Positions 45,924 to 53,409 of a stretch of 64,000 nt of DNA are shown here, piece after piece (position 1 is the first letter of the stretch; every line of letters starts with the position of its first letter). The translations under genes and the position numbers were made by a program. The DNA is taken from NCBI GenBank assembly GCA_029866005.1, contig JARXAE010000002.1, positions 1-64,000 of the forward strand, written 5' to 3'. Source of the DNA: Fimbriimonas sp. (GTDB lineage Bacteria > Armatimonadota > Fimbriimonadia > Fimbriimonadales > Fimbriimonadaceae). The notes beneath the pieces were generated by a model. The model had not been told where the DNA came from and did not search any database. It worked only from the letters and a program-made list of their open reading frames with translations.

Positions 45924-46208
45924 ATGTTCCAGGCACTACCGCTCCTCATCCTGATGATCCTTCAGGGGCTGGGTTCGCACAGCGGTGCGAACACCCAAAG
46001 CCTCGAAGTTCAGTTGCGTCTCCAAAACCGCTTCTACGCATCAGTCATCAAGCAAGAGCGCGAGCAACAAGAACTGCAAGCTCCCCAGGAAGAAGCCGCC
46101 AAACCTAAGGTCGCTTTTATCCAACCCGCCAGCTTTCGCGAGTGCACCAAGCTCAAACAGTCCGGTTTCGCAACCTCGCTGCGCTCCCGAGACGGCCCGA
46201 CGAGCTAA
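45924..46208 (+). CDS. Small secretory protein directly upstream of secA (secretion-monitor candidate)
   Basis: 94 residues, not recognised by family. A hydrophobic leader (LPLLILMILQGLG) is followed by a Glu/Gln-rich helical stretch (IKQEREQQELQ) and a basic tail ending SGFATSLRSRDGPTS. The RDGP four codons from the end resembles the arrest core RAGP of E. coli SecM, also a short secretory protein encoded just before secA. The stop is 77 nt before the secA ATG and sits inside an 8-bp hairpin. A CATAAT at 45896-45901 could be the -10 box; an in-frame ATG at 45879 would lengthen the protein by 15 residues and give the leader a basic n-region. Function is inferred from architecture only. Confidence 0.6.
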   Translation: MFQALPLLILMILQGLGSHSGANTQSLEVQLRLQNRFYASVIKQEREQQELQAPQEEAAKPKVAFIQPASFRECTKLKQSGFATSLRSRDGPTS

Positions 46209-46225
46209 CCAAACCCAAGCTCGTC
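46199..46225 (+). promoter_or_regulatory. mRNA hairpin over the stop codon ahead of secA
   Basis: GACGAGCT (46199-46206) pairs perfectly with AGCTCGTC (46218-46225), 11-nt loop. The left arm includes the last codons and first base of the TAA of the small ORF, so a ribosome held at its end would open the stem. It ends 60 nt before the secA ATG, so it does not itself mask that start. Confidence 0.5.
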
Positions 46226-46252
46226 CACACGGTTGAACTCCGGCGCATCCCG

Positions 46253-46280
46253 CCGCCAACCGAAAACCGCCAACCGAAAA
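46253..46280 (+). repeat. Two tandem 14-bp units immediately before secA
   Basis: The unit CCGCCAACCGAAAA is present twice without gap, ending 5 bp before the secA start codon. It contains no purine-rich Shine-Dalgarno sequence; the leader of secA is therefore of an unusual type, unstructured and C/A-rich. Confidence 0.8.
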
Positions 46281-46285
46281 CCCAA

Positions 46286-49200
46286 ATGATTAAATTTCTC
46301 CGCCAACTCTTCGACACCTCCAAGAAGGATGTCGAGTTCGTCATGCCGATCGTCGAGCAAATTAACGCCCTCGAAAAAGAAATCGAAGCTCTCACCGAAG
46401 AGCAACTAAAAGATCGCTGCCACACCCTCCGCCACCGAGCCATGGGCGGTGAGAAACTTGACGCGCTCACTGTCGAAACTTTTGCCTGTGCTCGTGAAGT
46501 CAGCCGACGAACCCTCGGCATGCGCCACTTTGATGTTCAGCTCATTGGTGGACTCGTTCTTCACCAAGGCCGAATCGCCGAAATGAAGACCGGTGAAGGA
46601 AAAACCCTCGTCGCTGCCGCTCCCCTCGTCCTCAACGCCCTCACCGGAAAAGGCGCCCACCTCGTCACCGTCAACGACTACCTCGCCCGACGCGACGCGG
46701 TCTGGATGGGGCCAATCTATCACTTCTTCGGCCTCAGTGTCGGCATCATCCAGGGCCAAGGCGAAGACTCCGACGAACTCGGCGGTAGCTACAAGTACGA
46801 ACCCGGATGCGACGAGCTCGGCGACCCTCGCTACCTCAACCTGCGCCCATCCACTCGCCGAGAAGCCTACTCCTGCGACATCACCTACGGAACCAACCAC
46901 GAATTCGGATTTGACTATCTCCGCGACAACATGGCGTTCAGCGAAGAAGACCTCAGCATGTCCGAGCTTCACTTCGCCATCGTCGACGAAGTCGACTCCA
47001 TCCTTATCGACGAAGCCCGAACGCCACACATCATCAGCGGCCCGTCGATGGAGGACGTCAGCGTCTACGCCTCGATCAACGAGATCGTGATCCAGCTTGA
47101 ACCCGAGACCCACTGGACCGCCGATAAGAAGAACCACAGCGCCAGCCTTACCGAGGTCGGTATGGACCGCGTCGAAGAGCTGATGGGCATCGACAACATC
47201 GCCAGCGATCCCAAGATCTTCCACTACATCAACGCCAGCGTCAAAGCCCACGGCCTCTTCACGCGAGACATCGACTACGTCGTTCGAAACGGCGAAGTCG
47301 TCATCGTTGACGAGAACACCGGACGAATGATGTTCGGTCGCCGGTTCAGCGACGGCCTACACCAAGCCCTGGAAGCCAAAGAGCGAGTCAAGGTCCAGAA
47401 TGAAAGCCAGACGATCGCGACCATCACCTTCCAAAACCTCTTCCGACTCTACGAAAAGCTCGGCGGAATGACCGGTACGGCCAAGACCGAGGAGGACGAG
47501 TTCCGCAAGATCTACGGCCTCGACGTCGTCACCGTCCCCACCCACCGACCAAGCTCCCGACTCGACCAACCGGACGTCATCTACAAGTCACACGAAGCCA
47601 AGTTCCGGATGATCGCCTGGGAAATCCTGCGTCTCTACACCAAGCACCAACCCGCCCTCGTCGGAACCCGTTCGATCGAAATGTCCGAGCTCGTCTCCAC
47701 TCGACTCCAGCCCGACTTCCTCCAAAAGCTCATTGTCACCCGGCGACTGCAGACCATGGTCGAAGTCAGCAAGGAGATCAAAGGCGACAACGCCAAAGAC
47801 GCCCGCCGATTCTTCGAAACAACTCTCGAAGAGCTCAACATGAGCGAAGTCGCCATGCTCCTCGGCAAGATCAACATCCCAAGCGATCCCACCAACAAGG
47901 AGTGGACCGACTGGTGCCTCAAGGAGTGGGGTGTTGAAGCAACCAACCTCGAATTCCTCAACGAAGCCCTCCAACACGGCATCCCCCACAACGTCCTCAA
48001 CGCGAAGTTCCACGAGCAAGAAGCGCTCATCATCGCCGAAGCCGGTCGAAAGGGCGCCATCACCATCGCCACCAACATGGCTGGTCGTGGTGTCGACATC
48101 CTCCTCGGAGGACGTATCGAAGACGACCTCGTCCGAATGGCGCGAGACCAAGTCAAAACCGCCCAAGACGGCATCGACGAGTACGGCGACACCTACAAAT
48201 CCTACCGCCGAGGCGGCCACGAGCGCGCCGCGCCTCCGTTGCCACTCAGCGACCAAGAGCGAAGAACCCAAGCCGAAGAAGTCCGCGCCCTCGGTGGCCT
48301 CTTCATCCTTGGAACCGAGCGACACGAGTCGCGCCGAATCGATAACCAGCTTCGAGGCCGCGCCGGACGCCAAGGCGACCCCGGTGAGTCCAAGTACTTC
48401 GTCTCGCTCGAAGACCACCTCTGGAAGATCTTCAACCCGAACATGATGGACAACCCCATGCTCAAAGCATGGCCTCCGATGGAAGAAGTCACCGCTGGCT
48501 TCCTCAGCAAGATGATCGCCAAGACCCAAGAGCGAATCGAGAACCACTACTTCGAAGCCCGAAAGAACGTTCTTGAGTACGACGACGTCCTTAACGCTCA
48601 GCGCGAGCACATCTACGGCCTCCGCCGCGAAATCCTGCTCGGAAAGGACATCCGAACCGAGCTCCGCACCTATCTCGATGAAGTCATTGCCGAAATGTGC
48701 GACAACGCATGGATGATCGACGAGACCGACGGCCGAGTCTTCGACCACTCCGTCCTCTTCGAAGACGTCAACGAGATCTTCCCGCTGGTTGACTACGCAA
48801 CCATCGGCGACCTCGAAAAGTTCGAACCGGGTCAGCCCGTCATCGAAGAAGTCCAACGCATCGCCCAAGCCGCCTACGAAGCCAAGATCGCCGAAGCCGG
48901 CGAGGCAATGATCGAAGCCGAGAAGTACGTCATGCTCCGCAGCGTGAACGACCTCTGGATGGAGCACCTCCAGATGATCGAGTACATCCGCGAAGGCATC
49001 GGCCTCCGTGGCTACGGCCAAGTCGACCCGCTCGTAGCCTACAAGCGCGAGACCTACGACACCTTCCAGGGAACCCTAAAGCGCATCCGAGAGCAAGCCT
49101 CCAAGATGATCTTCCACATCCGCATCCAACCCGAAGTCACCTCCGAGATGATGATGGGCCTCGAAGGCGAAGCCGCCGAGATGCTGATGCAGGAGCTCCC

Positions 49201-49339
49201 CGCCACCGGCGCAACTGCCGAGCCAGGCACCCTGCCCTGGCCAGAAGGCATCGACCCCAAAAAGGTCGGCCGAAACGACACCTGCCCATGCGGCAGTGGC
49301 CTCAAGTTCAAAGCCTGCCACTACTCGGTCGTCAAGTAA
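46286..49339 (+). CDS. secA: Protein translocase ATPase SecA, with an insertion in NBD2
   Basis: Motor ATPase that drives preproteins through SecYEG. 1017 residues from the ATG at 46286. Walker A is in MKTGEGKTLVA, Walker B in VDEVDSILIDEARTP, then GTAKTEEDEF, NMAGRGVDILLGG and the arginine-finger RGRAGRQGDPG. The C-terminus has the zinc-binding CPCGSGLKFKACH that contacts SecB or ribosomes. Between GTRSIEMSELVS and HNVLNAKFHE there are about 96 residues where E. coli SecA has about 9, so NBD2 carries a helical insert. No Shine-Dalgarno is visible. Codons are strongly C-ending, as expected for a highly expressed gene. Probably co-transcribed with the small ORF upstream. Confidence 0.97.
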   Translation: MIKFLRQLFDTSKKDVEFVMPIVEQINALEKEIEALTEEQLKDRCHTLRHRAMGGEKLDALTVETFACAREVSRRTLGMRHFDVQLIGGLVLHQGRIAEMKTGEGKTLVAAAPLVLNALTGKGAHLVTVNDYLARRDAVWMGPIYHFFGLSVGIIQGQGEDSDELGGSYKYEPGCDELGDPRYLNLRPSTRREAYSCDITYGTNHEFGFDYLRDNMAFSEEDLSMSELHFAIVDEVDSILIDEARTPHIISGPSMEDVSVYASINEIVIQLEPETHWTADKKNHSASLTEVGMDRVEELMGIDNIASDPKIFHYINASVKAHGLFTRDIDYVVRNGEVVIVDENTGRMMFGRRFSDGLHQALEAKERVKVQNESQTIATITFQNLFRLYEKLGGMTGTAKTEEDEFRKIYGLDVVTVPTHRPSSRLDQPDVIYKSHEAKFRMIAWEILRLYTKHQPALVGTRSIEMSELVSTRLQPDFLQKLIVTRRLQTMVEVSKEIKGDNAKDARRFFETTLEELNMSEVAMLLGKINIPSDPTNKEWTDWCLKEWGVEATNLEFLNEALQHGIPHNVLNAKFHEQEALIIAEAGRKGAITIATNMAGRGVDILLGGRIEDDLVRMARDQVKTAQDGIDEYGDTYKSYRRGGHERAAPPLPLSDQERRTQAEEVRALGGLFILGTERHESRRIDNQLRGRAGRQGDPGESKYFVSLEDHLWKIFNPNMMDNPMLKAWPPMEEVTAGFLSKMIAKTQERIENHYFEARKNVLEYDDVLNAQREHIYGLRREILLGKDIRTELRTYLDEVIAEMCDNAWMIDETDGRVFDHSVLFEDVNEIFPLVDYATIGDLEKFEPGQPVIEEVQRIAQAAYEAKIAEAGEAMIEAEKYVMLRSVNDLWMEHLQMIEYIREGIGLRGYGQVDPLVAYKRETYDTFQGTLKRIREQASKMIFHIRIQPEVTSEMMMGLEGEAAEMLMQELPATGATAEPGTLPWPEGIDPKKVGRNDTCPCGSGLKFKACHYSVVK

Positions 49340-49347
49340 TCCGAAAA

Positions 49348-49388
49348 CCCCCTCTCCATTCATGGAGAGGGGGTTGGGGGTGAGGACG
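49348..49388 (+). repeat. Palindromic repeat R1 with GTGAGGACG tail
   Basis: A 26-bp palindrome (arms CCCCCTCTCCAT and ATGGAGAGGGGG around TC) at 49348-49373, followed by the tail TTGGGGGTGAGGACG. It lies 8 bp after the secA stop and could double as its terminator. Same family as 49775, 49809, 50288 and 53056. Confidence 0.85.
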
Positions 49389-49420
49389 CCTACTCACCAA
49401 CTTGGAGTCCAGAAAAAGCC

Positions 49421-49765
49421 ATGATTGACCAATCAAAAGCCCTGGACTTGCTACCCGGATTTCTAGTCATGGCTCTGGTTTGGTGGTTTCTCAACAACCA
49501 AACAGTCACGTACGGAGTCAGGCTGCTGAACTGGCAGATCACCGATAGTCTTCAGCGTAGTGCCGGAATGGACGGTAATCGAAGGCTAAAGCCAACTGAA
49601 GAAACCGCCGCAATCCAAAGTAGGGTTGCACGCGCGCTCGGGCTCGGCGCGCTCGGCTCCATCTTTTGGTGGGAAGTCGGCCAAGACAGTTGGAAAAGCA
49701 TTCTAGCCGGAGGATGGGCTCTCCTAAGCCTGCTCGTTGGGCTAAAGGTGCGTCGGAGCACGTAG
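49421..49765 (+). CDS. Small membrane protein, unknown
   Basis: Not recognised. 114 residues: a helix at the N-terminus (LLPGFLVMALVWWFLN), a polar middle (LQRSAGMDGNRRLKPTEE), and two short hydrophobic stretches near the end (GLGALGSIFWWEV, AGGWALLSLLVGL). The start at 49421 is an ATG without a clear ribosome-binding site. It is framed by repeats R1 and R2a. Confidence that it is expressed is moderate. Confidence 0.55.
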   Translation: MIDQSKALDLLPGFLVMALVWWFLNNQTVTYGVRLLNWQITDSLQRSAGMDGNRRLKPTEETAAIQSRVARALGLGALGSIFWWEVGQDSWKSILAGGWALLSLLVGLKVRRST

Positions 49766-49774
49766 CTTCGAAGT

Positions 49775-49796
49775 CCCCCTCTCCACTCATGGAGAG
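49775..49796 (+). repeat. Truncated palindromic repeat R2a
   Basis: CCCCCTCTCCACTCATGGAG then AG: the same palindrome as R1 with one change, cut off before the final G-run and without the GTGAGG tail. It directly precedes the complete copy R2b. Confidence 0.7.
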
Positions 49797-49808
49797 CCCA
49801 TTCCGGCT

Positions 49809-49850
49809 CCCCCTCTCCATTCATGGAGAGGGGGCTGGGGGGTGAGGACG
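49809..49850 (+). repeat. Palindromic repeat R2b with GTGAGGACG tail
   Basis: The palindrome at 49809-49834 is identical to R1; the tail is CTGGGGGGTGAGGACG. It lies 37 bp beyond the 3' end of the DUF559 gene and points toward it. Confidence 0.85.
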
Positions 49851-49887
49851 GATGCGTACCAGACCGGAAACACGCCTGGAAAAATTC

Positions 49888-50286
49888 TCAATCGCCAAGA
49901 GCTGTCGCCCTCTCTGCACAAATCTTGAGCGCGACCCCCAAGTGATCCACCATCCGGCCCTCACCGTCAATCTCGAAAAACTCCCGATTCGGAATCCGGT
50001 AAACCAAAATCCCGAAACGAGCAAGGTAAGCATCCCGAACCGCATCGCGTTCGGGATCATGTTGCTCCCCATCAAACTCGATCGCAAACTTAGCCTCGGC
50101 GCAGTAGAAATCCAGCCGATAGGGCCTGACCGGATACTCACGTCGGAACTTAAATCCCGTCTTCCGATCCCGAAGAATCTCCCAAGCAATTTGCTCCGCC
50201 ACTGAAGCCTGCTTCCGTGCCTTTCTCGCCCGAAGCGTCTCTTTCCGCGTCGGAACCGGAATGCTCTCAGAATCCGCCAAGCTCAA
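49888..50286 (-). CDS. DUF559 endonuclease-like protein
   Basis: 132 residues of the Vsr/restriction-endonuclease-like fold. The DUF559 pattern is complete: SVAEQIAWEILRDRKTGFKF with the conserved E, FRREYPVRPYRLDFYC supplying R..Y.V..Y..DF, and the catalytic-type AIEFDGEQHDPERDAVRDAY (D, E/D, H). A basic N-terminus (RKETLRARKARKQ) precedes it. The start is TTG with GAGGAAGA just upstream, and those bases are the tail of repeat R3. So the gene begins in one repeat and ends next to another in opposite orientation. The family is predicted to nick or cut DNA; no function is established. Confidence 0.85.
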   Translation of the reverse strand: MSLADSESIPVPTRKETLRARKARKQASVAEQIAWEILRDRKTGFKFRREYPVRPYRLDFYCAEAKFAIEFDGEQHDPERDAVRDAYLARFGILVYRIPNREFFEIDGEGRMVDHLGVALKICAERATALGD

Positions 50287-50287
50287 T

Positions 50288-50331
50288 CTTCCTCATCCCC
50301 TAAATCCCCTTCTCCATGAATGGAGAAGGGG
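50288..50331 (-). repeat. Palindromic repeat R3, inverted, overlapping the DUF559 ribosome-binding site
   Basis: On the minus strand: a 26-bp palindrome (arms CCCCTTCTCCAT and ATGGAGAAGGGG, changed symmetrically from R1) then ATTTAGGGGATGAGGAAG. The GAGGAAG of the tail is the Shine-Dalgarno of the DUF559 gene. The paired C-to-T and G-to-A changes keep the stem intact. Confidence 0.8.
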
Positions 50332-50470
50332 ACTTACGATTCATCCCAATTTAACAACTTCAATCTCTCGTGTCAAGTCATCCGAGCACGTTACGGTATC
50401 ACGCTGAGATCTCCCTAGAATCAGATCAACAGGTCAATGCCGGGAACTGACGAAACCACTCCAACCAGAG

Positions 50471-50560
50471 AGTAACATCCCTCCACAGATGCTCTCATTC
50501 ATCGCCGCGCTAGCCATGAACCCAACCGTCACCCAGCTCATCGAACAGTACAGAGTCGAC
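50471..50560 (+). repeat. Direct duplicate of the DUF885 gene's 5' end
   Basis: These 90 bp align without gaps to 51381-51470 (910 bp further on) with a few scattered differences, and 50501-50550 is nearly identical. It includes the sequence before the start codon. The copy frames the lipoprotein gene together with the intact one. Confidence 0.85.
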
Positions 50561-50644
50561 CTAGGGAGTGAACCGTCCTGCACCTTCGATCCAACCCGTG
50601 AGCATTTCCACGGTCTTCGATTCCCAAGTAGCCTTGTTAGATAA
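50489..50644 (+). pseudogene. Truncated 5' fragment of a DUF885 peptidase gene
   Basis: The first 23 or so codons (MLSFIAALAMNPTVTQLIEQ) repeat the N-terminus of the intact gene at 51399. The frame then enters sequence that is antisense to the lipoprotein gene and stops after 51 codons. No trace of the peptidase domain follows. A remnant of a duplication or rearrangement. Confidence 0.75.
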
Positions 50645-51367
50645 CTGATAGGTTGCCACCTTCGCAACCACCAAGGGGTGCATGTCATAGTGGGTGGGAT
50701 CCGCACTCGCCTCCCGAGATTTCTTGGAATAAGGGCTTTTCCACGCAGACCCGAAACTTAACACGAGTTCTGCCGAAGGATCGACATCAATCGCGGAAAG
50801 ATCCCACCTAAGCCGACTCTGATCAAATCTCGCCACACAACCTCCCCCAGAACCTCCCTTGCCTTTGTACTTCAGAGGCAACTCCTCCATACGAACTGAT
50901 TTGCTGACAACAGCCCATCCCGGCTCCAGCTTCGGCACTTGCTCCTCAACCCAGTACACCTCTCCACTCATCGTCCCGCGTGGCGCATACTTCGGCGGAT
51001 TTGCGGAGCCCGGCTCTATGCCGACGAGAAGCTTGCCGACTAAGCGAATGAATCCTCGCTGCTCCGGGTCTTTTAGTTTTTTCGCTGCGGCTGGCCAGCG
51101 CTTTAAAGTTTCTTCACGCTCAAGCACATCTGCTACCAATGCCGTATTCGTTGCGCCCTTCCGTTTACTGAATGGATCGTCATCAACTCGAGTACGAGCA
51201 GTGCTGCCGTAAAACCCAGGCGAGAGCGGCGTCTGCGAAGGCATCGCCCACTCCTCGTTGACCAGCACCAGACCCTTCTGATCAACGCTGGGTGCGTCGC
51301 AGCCCACCAAAACTATCGTAATAACCAGAAAGACGAGTCCGCGCACGCCCCCATTATACAAAACCAT
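50561..51367 (-). CDS. Putative lipoprotein, unknown function
   Basis: Not recognised. 268 residues from the ATG at 51367. The N-terminus LVFLVITIVLVGC is a lipoprotein signal with the cysteine at the end of the lipobox (L-V-G-C). The mature part has alternating charged helices (REETLKRWPAAAKKLKDPEQ) and a Gly-rich, beta-like half with GSGGGCVARFDQ. The stop codon TAG lies in DNA that also belongs to the duplicated DUF885 fragment, so the rearrangement created or moved the 3' end. Divergent from the intact DUF885 gene by 31 bp. Open frame before 51367 is antisense to that gene and not coding. Confidence 0.65.
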   Translation of the reverse strand: MVLYNGGVRGLVFLVITIVLVGCDAPSVDQKGLVLVNEEWAMPSQTPLSPGFYGSTARTRVDDDPFSKRKGATNTALVADVLEREETLKRWPAAAKKLKDPEQRGFIRLVGKLLVGIEPGSANPPKYAPRGTMSGEVYWVEEQVPKLEPGWAVVSKSVRMEELPLKYKGKGGSGGGCVARFDQSRLRWDLSAIDVDPSAELVLSFGSAWKSPYSKKSREASADPTHYDMHPLVVAKVATYQLSNKATWESKTVEMLTGWIEGAGRFTP

Positions 51368-51398
51368 CCGGTGCAAACCAAGTAACATCCACTCATAA

Positions 51399-53051
51399 AT
51401 GCTTCCCTTGATCGCCGCGCTAGCCATGAACCCAACCGTAACCCAGCTCATCGAACAGTACCAAGCCGACCTCGGCAGCCTCGAGCGATTCTACAAAGTC
51501 GAAATCTCCGACGAACGCACCAGCAGGTTCAAAAAGTTCTACGAAGAAGCCGAAGCCAAACTCGAACAACAAGACTTCGACAAACTCAACCAAGGCCAAC
51601 GCGTCGACTACCTCCTCTTCAAAAACCATCTCGACCGCAACCTCGCCAAGCTCGACGCCTTCCAAAAGCAGATCGACGAAACCAAGCCCTTCCTCCCCTT
51701 CGCAACCGACCTCATCAAGCTCGGCCAAGACCAGCGGCGCAGCAACCCCATCCAGCCCCAACTCGCCGCCGCAACCCTCGCGAAAATCGAAACCGATCTC
51801 CCCAAGCTCAAACAAAAACTCGAAGCCAACAAAACCAACGACAAGTTCGCCGCCTTCCGCAGCGCCCGCTTCAACGACCAACTCCTCCGAAACCTCGCCG
51901 AGTGGTACCGGTTCTACAACACCTACGACCCCCAGTTCGGCTGGTGGGTCACCGAGCCCTACAACCGCACCACCAAGGCCCTCCAAGAGTTCAGCACCTT
52001 CCTCAAAGAGCGAATCTGCGGCCTAAAACCTGGCGACAATAGCCCCATCGTCGGCGACCCAATCGGCCGCCAAGCCCTCCTCAACGAGCTCAAATACGAG
52101 ATGATCCCCTACTCCCCCGAGGAGCTCATCGAGATCGCTAACCGGCAGTACGCCTGGTGCGAAACCGAAATGAAAAAGGCCGCCAAAGAGATGGGCTACG
52201 ATGACTGGCACCAGGCCCTCGAAAAGGTCAAACAAGACTACGTCCAACCCGGCGACCAGCCCCAAATGATCCGCGACCTCGCCGAAGAGGCGATCAAATA
52301 CGTCGAAGACAACGACCTCGTCACCGTCCCCCAACTCGCCAAAGAGACCTGGCGAATGACCATGATGCCCCGCGAACAGCAAAAGGTCAGCCCCTTCTTC
52401 CTCGGCGGCGAACAGATCATGGTCAGCTTCCCCACCGCCGAAATGGAGCACCAAGAAAAACTCATGAGCCTGCGCGCCAACAACATCCACTTCGCCCGCG
52501 CAACCGTCCACCACGAGCTCATCCCGGGTCACCACCTCCAGCAGTTCTACGAAAACCGCTTCAACCCCCTGCGCCAGCTCTTCTACACCCCCTTCTGGGC
52601 CGAAGGCAACGCCCTCTACTACGAATTCCTCTTCTGGGAAATGGGCTTCCCAAAAACCCCGCAAAACAAAGTCGGAATGCTCTTCTGGCGCATGCACCGC
52701 TGCGCCCGAATCATCTTCTCCCTCAGCTTCCACCTAAAGAAGATGACCGTCGAAGAGTGCGTCACCATGCTGGTCGAAAAAGTCGGCCACGAACGCGCCT
52801 CTGCCGAAGGCGAAGTCCGCCGCTCATTCGGAGGCGGCTACTCGCCTCTGTACCAAATCAGCTACATGATCGGCGCCCTCCAACTCTGGTCCCTCCGGAA
52901 CGAATTGGTCGATAGCGGAAAGATGAAGCAGAAGGACTTCCACGACCAAGTCTTCCAACAAAACAGCATCCCCATCGAAATGACTCGGGCACTGCTGACG
53001 GATCAGGCGTTGACGAAGGACTTCAAGTCATCGTGGCGGTTCTCGAACTAA
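51399..53051 (+). CDS. DUF885 family zinc metallopeptidase-like protein
   Basis: 550 residues. The zinc site reads HHELIPGHHLQ in the C-terminal third (an HExxxGHH-type variant seen in this family), with a downstream glutamate in PFWAEGNALYYEFLF as the third ligand. The N-terminal 200 residues are charged helices (DLGSLERFYKVEISDERTS, DFDKLNQGQRVDYLLFKNHL). Family members are predicted carboxypeptidase- or oligopeptidase-like enzymes; no substrate is known to me. There is no clear signal peptide beyond a short MLPLIAALAMN, so its location is uncertain. A copy of its first 23 codons lies 910 bp upstream. Confidence 0.85.
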   Translation: MLPLIAALAMNPTVTQLIEQYQADLGSLERFYKVEISDERTSRFKKFYEEAEAKLEQQDFDKLNQGQRVDYLLFKNHLDRNLAKLDAFQKQIDETKPFLPFATDLIKLGQDQRRSNPIQPQLAAATLAKIETDLPKLKQKLEANKTNDKFAAFRSARFNDQLLRNLAEWYRFYNTYDPQFGWWVTEPYNRTTKALQEFSTFLKERICGLKPGDNSPIVGDPIGRQALLNELKYEMIPYSPEELIEIANRQYAWCETEMKKAAKEMGYDDWHQALEKVKQDYVQPGDQPQMIRDLAEEAIKYVEDNDLVTVPQLAKETWRMTMMPREQQKVSPFFLGGEQIMVSFPTAEMEHQEKLMSLRANNIHFARATVHHELIPGHHLQQFYENRFNPLRQLFYTPFWAEGNALYYEFLFWEMGFPKTPQNKVGMLFWRMHRCARIIFSLSFHLKKMTVEECVTMLVEKVGHERASAEGEVRRSFGGGYSPLYQISYMIGALQLWSLRNELVDSGKMKQKDFHDQVFQQNSIPIEMTRALLTDQALTKDFKSSWRFSN

Positions 53052-53055
53052 GAGT

Positions 53056-53081
53056 CCCCTCTCCATCCATGGAGAGGAGGG
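53056..53081 (+). repeat. Degenerate palindromic repeat R4
   Basis: CCCCTCTCCATCCATGGAGA followed by GGAGGG: the R1-type palindrome with small changes at the centre and end, 4 bp after the DUF885 stop. The tail is not conserved. Confidence 0.65.
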
Positions 53082-53093
53082 TCCAAGTTGGGA

Positions 53094-53380
53094 CACTGGT
53101 AAGCAGATTCTCGGAATCTCAAATAGGTTCCTGTTCGTGCTTACCAGTGCCACCCCTGCTACTTCTGCTTACGCAGCCCACAAGAGTGGCGCGCCGTCAA
53201 CGGTGTGCGAAGTTCCAAAGCTGTTCACGGACAAACTAGACTTCATCTCAAACACCTTCTCAACATCCGTCCGTTTGTCCGTGCCACCCTAAACTACTTC
53301 TGCTTACCCCGCCCACGTCAGTGGCCCGCCAGTGCCACCCCGGCTACTTCTGCTTGCCCTGCCCACGCCAGTGGCTCGCC
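53094..53380. repeat. Inverted repeat and three copies of a 49-bp repeat; no gene seen
   Basis: The 350-bp stretch after the peptidase gene has no convincing gene. CACTGGTAAGCA (53094-53105) is the exact inverse of TGCTTACCAGTG (53138-53149), with a smaller AGATTC/GAATCT hairpin inside. A unit of about 49 bp that starts GTGCCACCC, contains GCTACTTCTGCTT and GCCCAC, and ends CAGTGGCNCGCC occurs at 53147-53195, 53281-53330 and 53332-53380; the last two are adjacent. Confidence 0.75.
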
Positions 53381-53409
53381 GTTGTAAGTATTTTGCCTCA
53401 TGCGAGTCT

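Noticed and set aside
47588-49021. Long open frame (477 codons) antisense to secA
   Set aside because: It mirrors the C-ending codon bias of secA, has low-complexity Val/Asp/Glu composition and no recognisable domain.
51420-51986. Glu/Val-rich frame antisense to the DUF885 gene
   Set aside because: A shadow of a strongly biased coding strand; no domain.
53147-53380. CRISPR array
   Set aside because: Three units at uneven spacing (85 bp and 1 bp between them), imperfect repeats and no cas genes.
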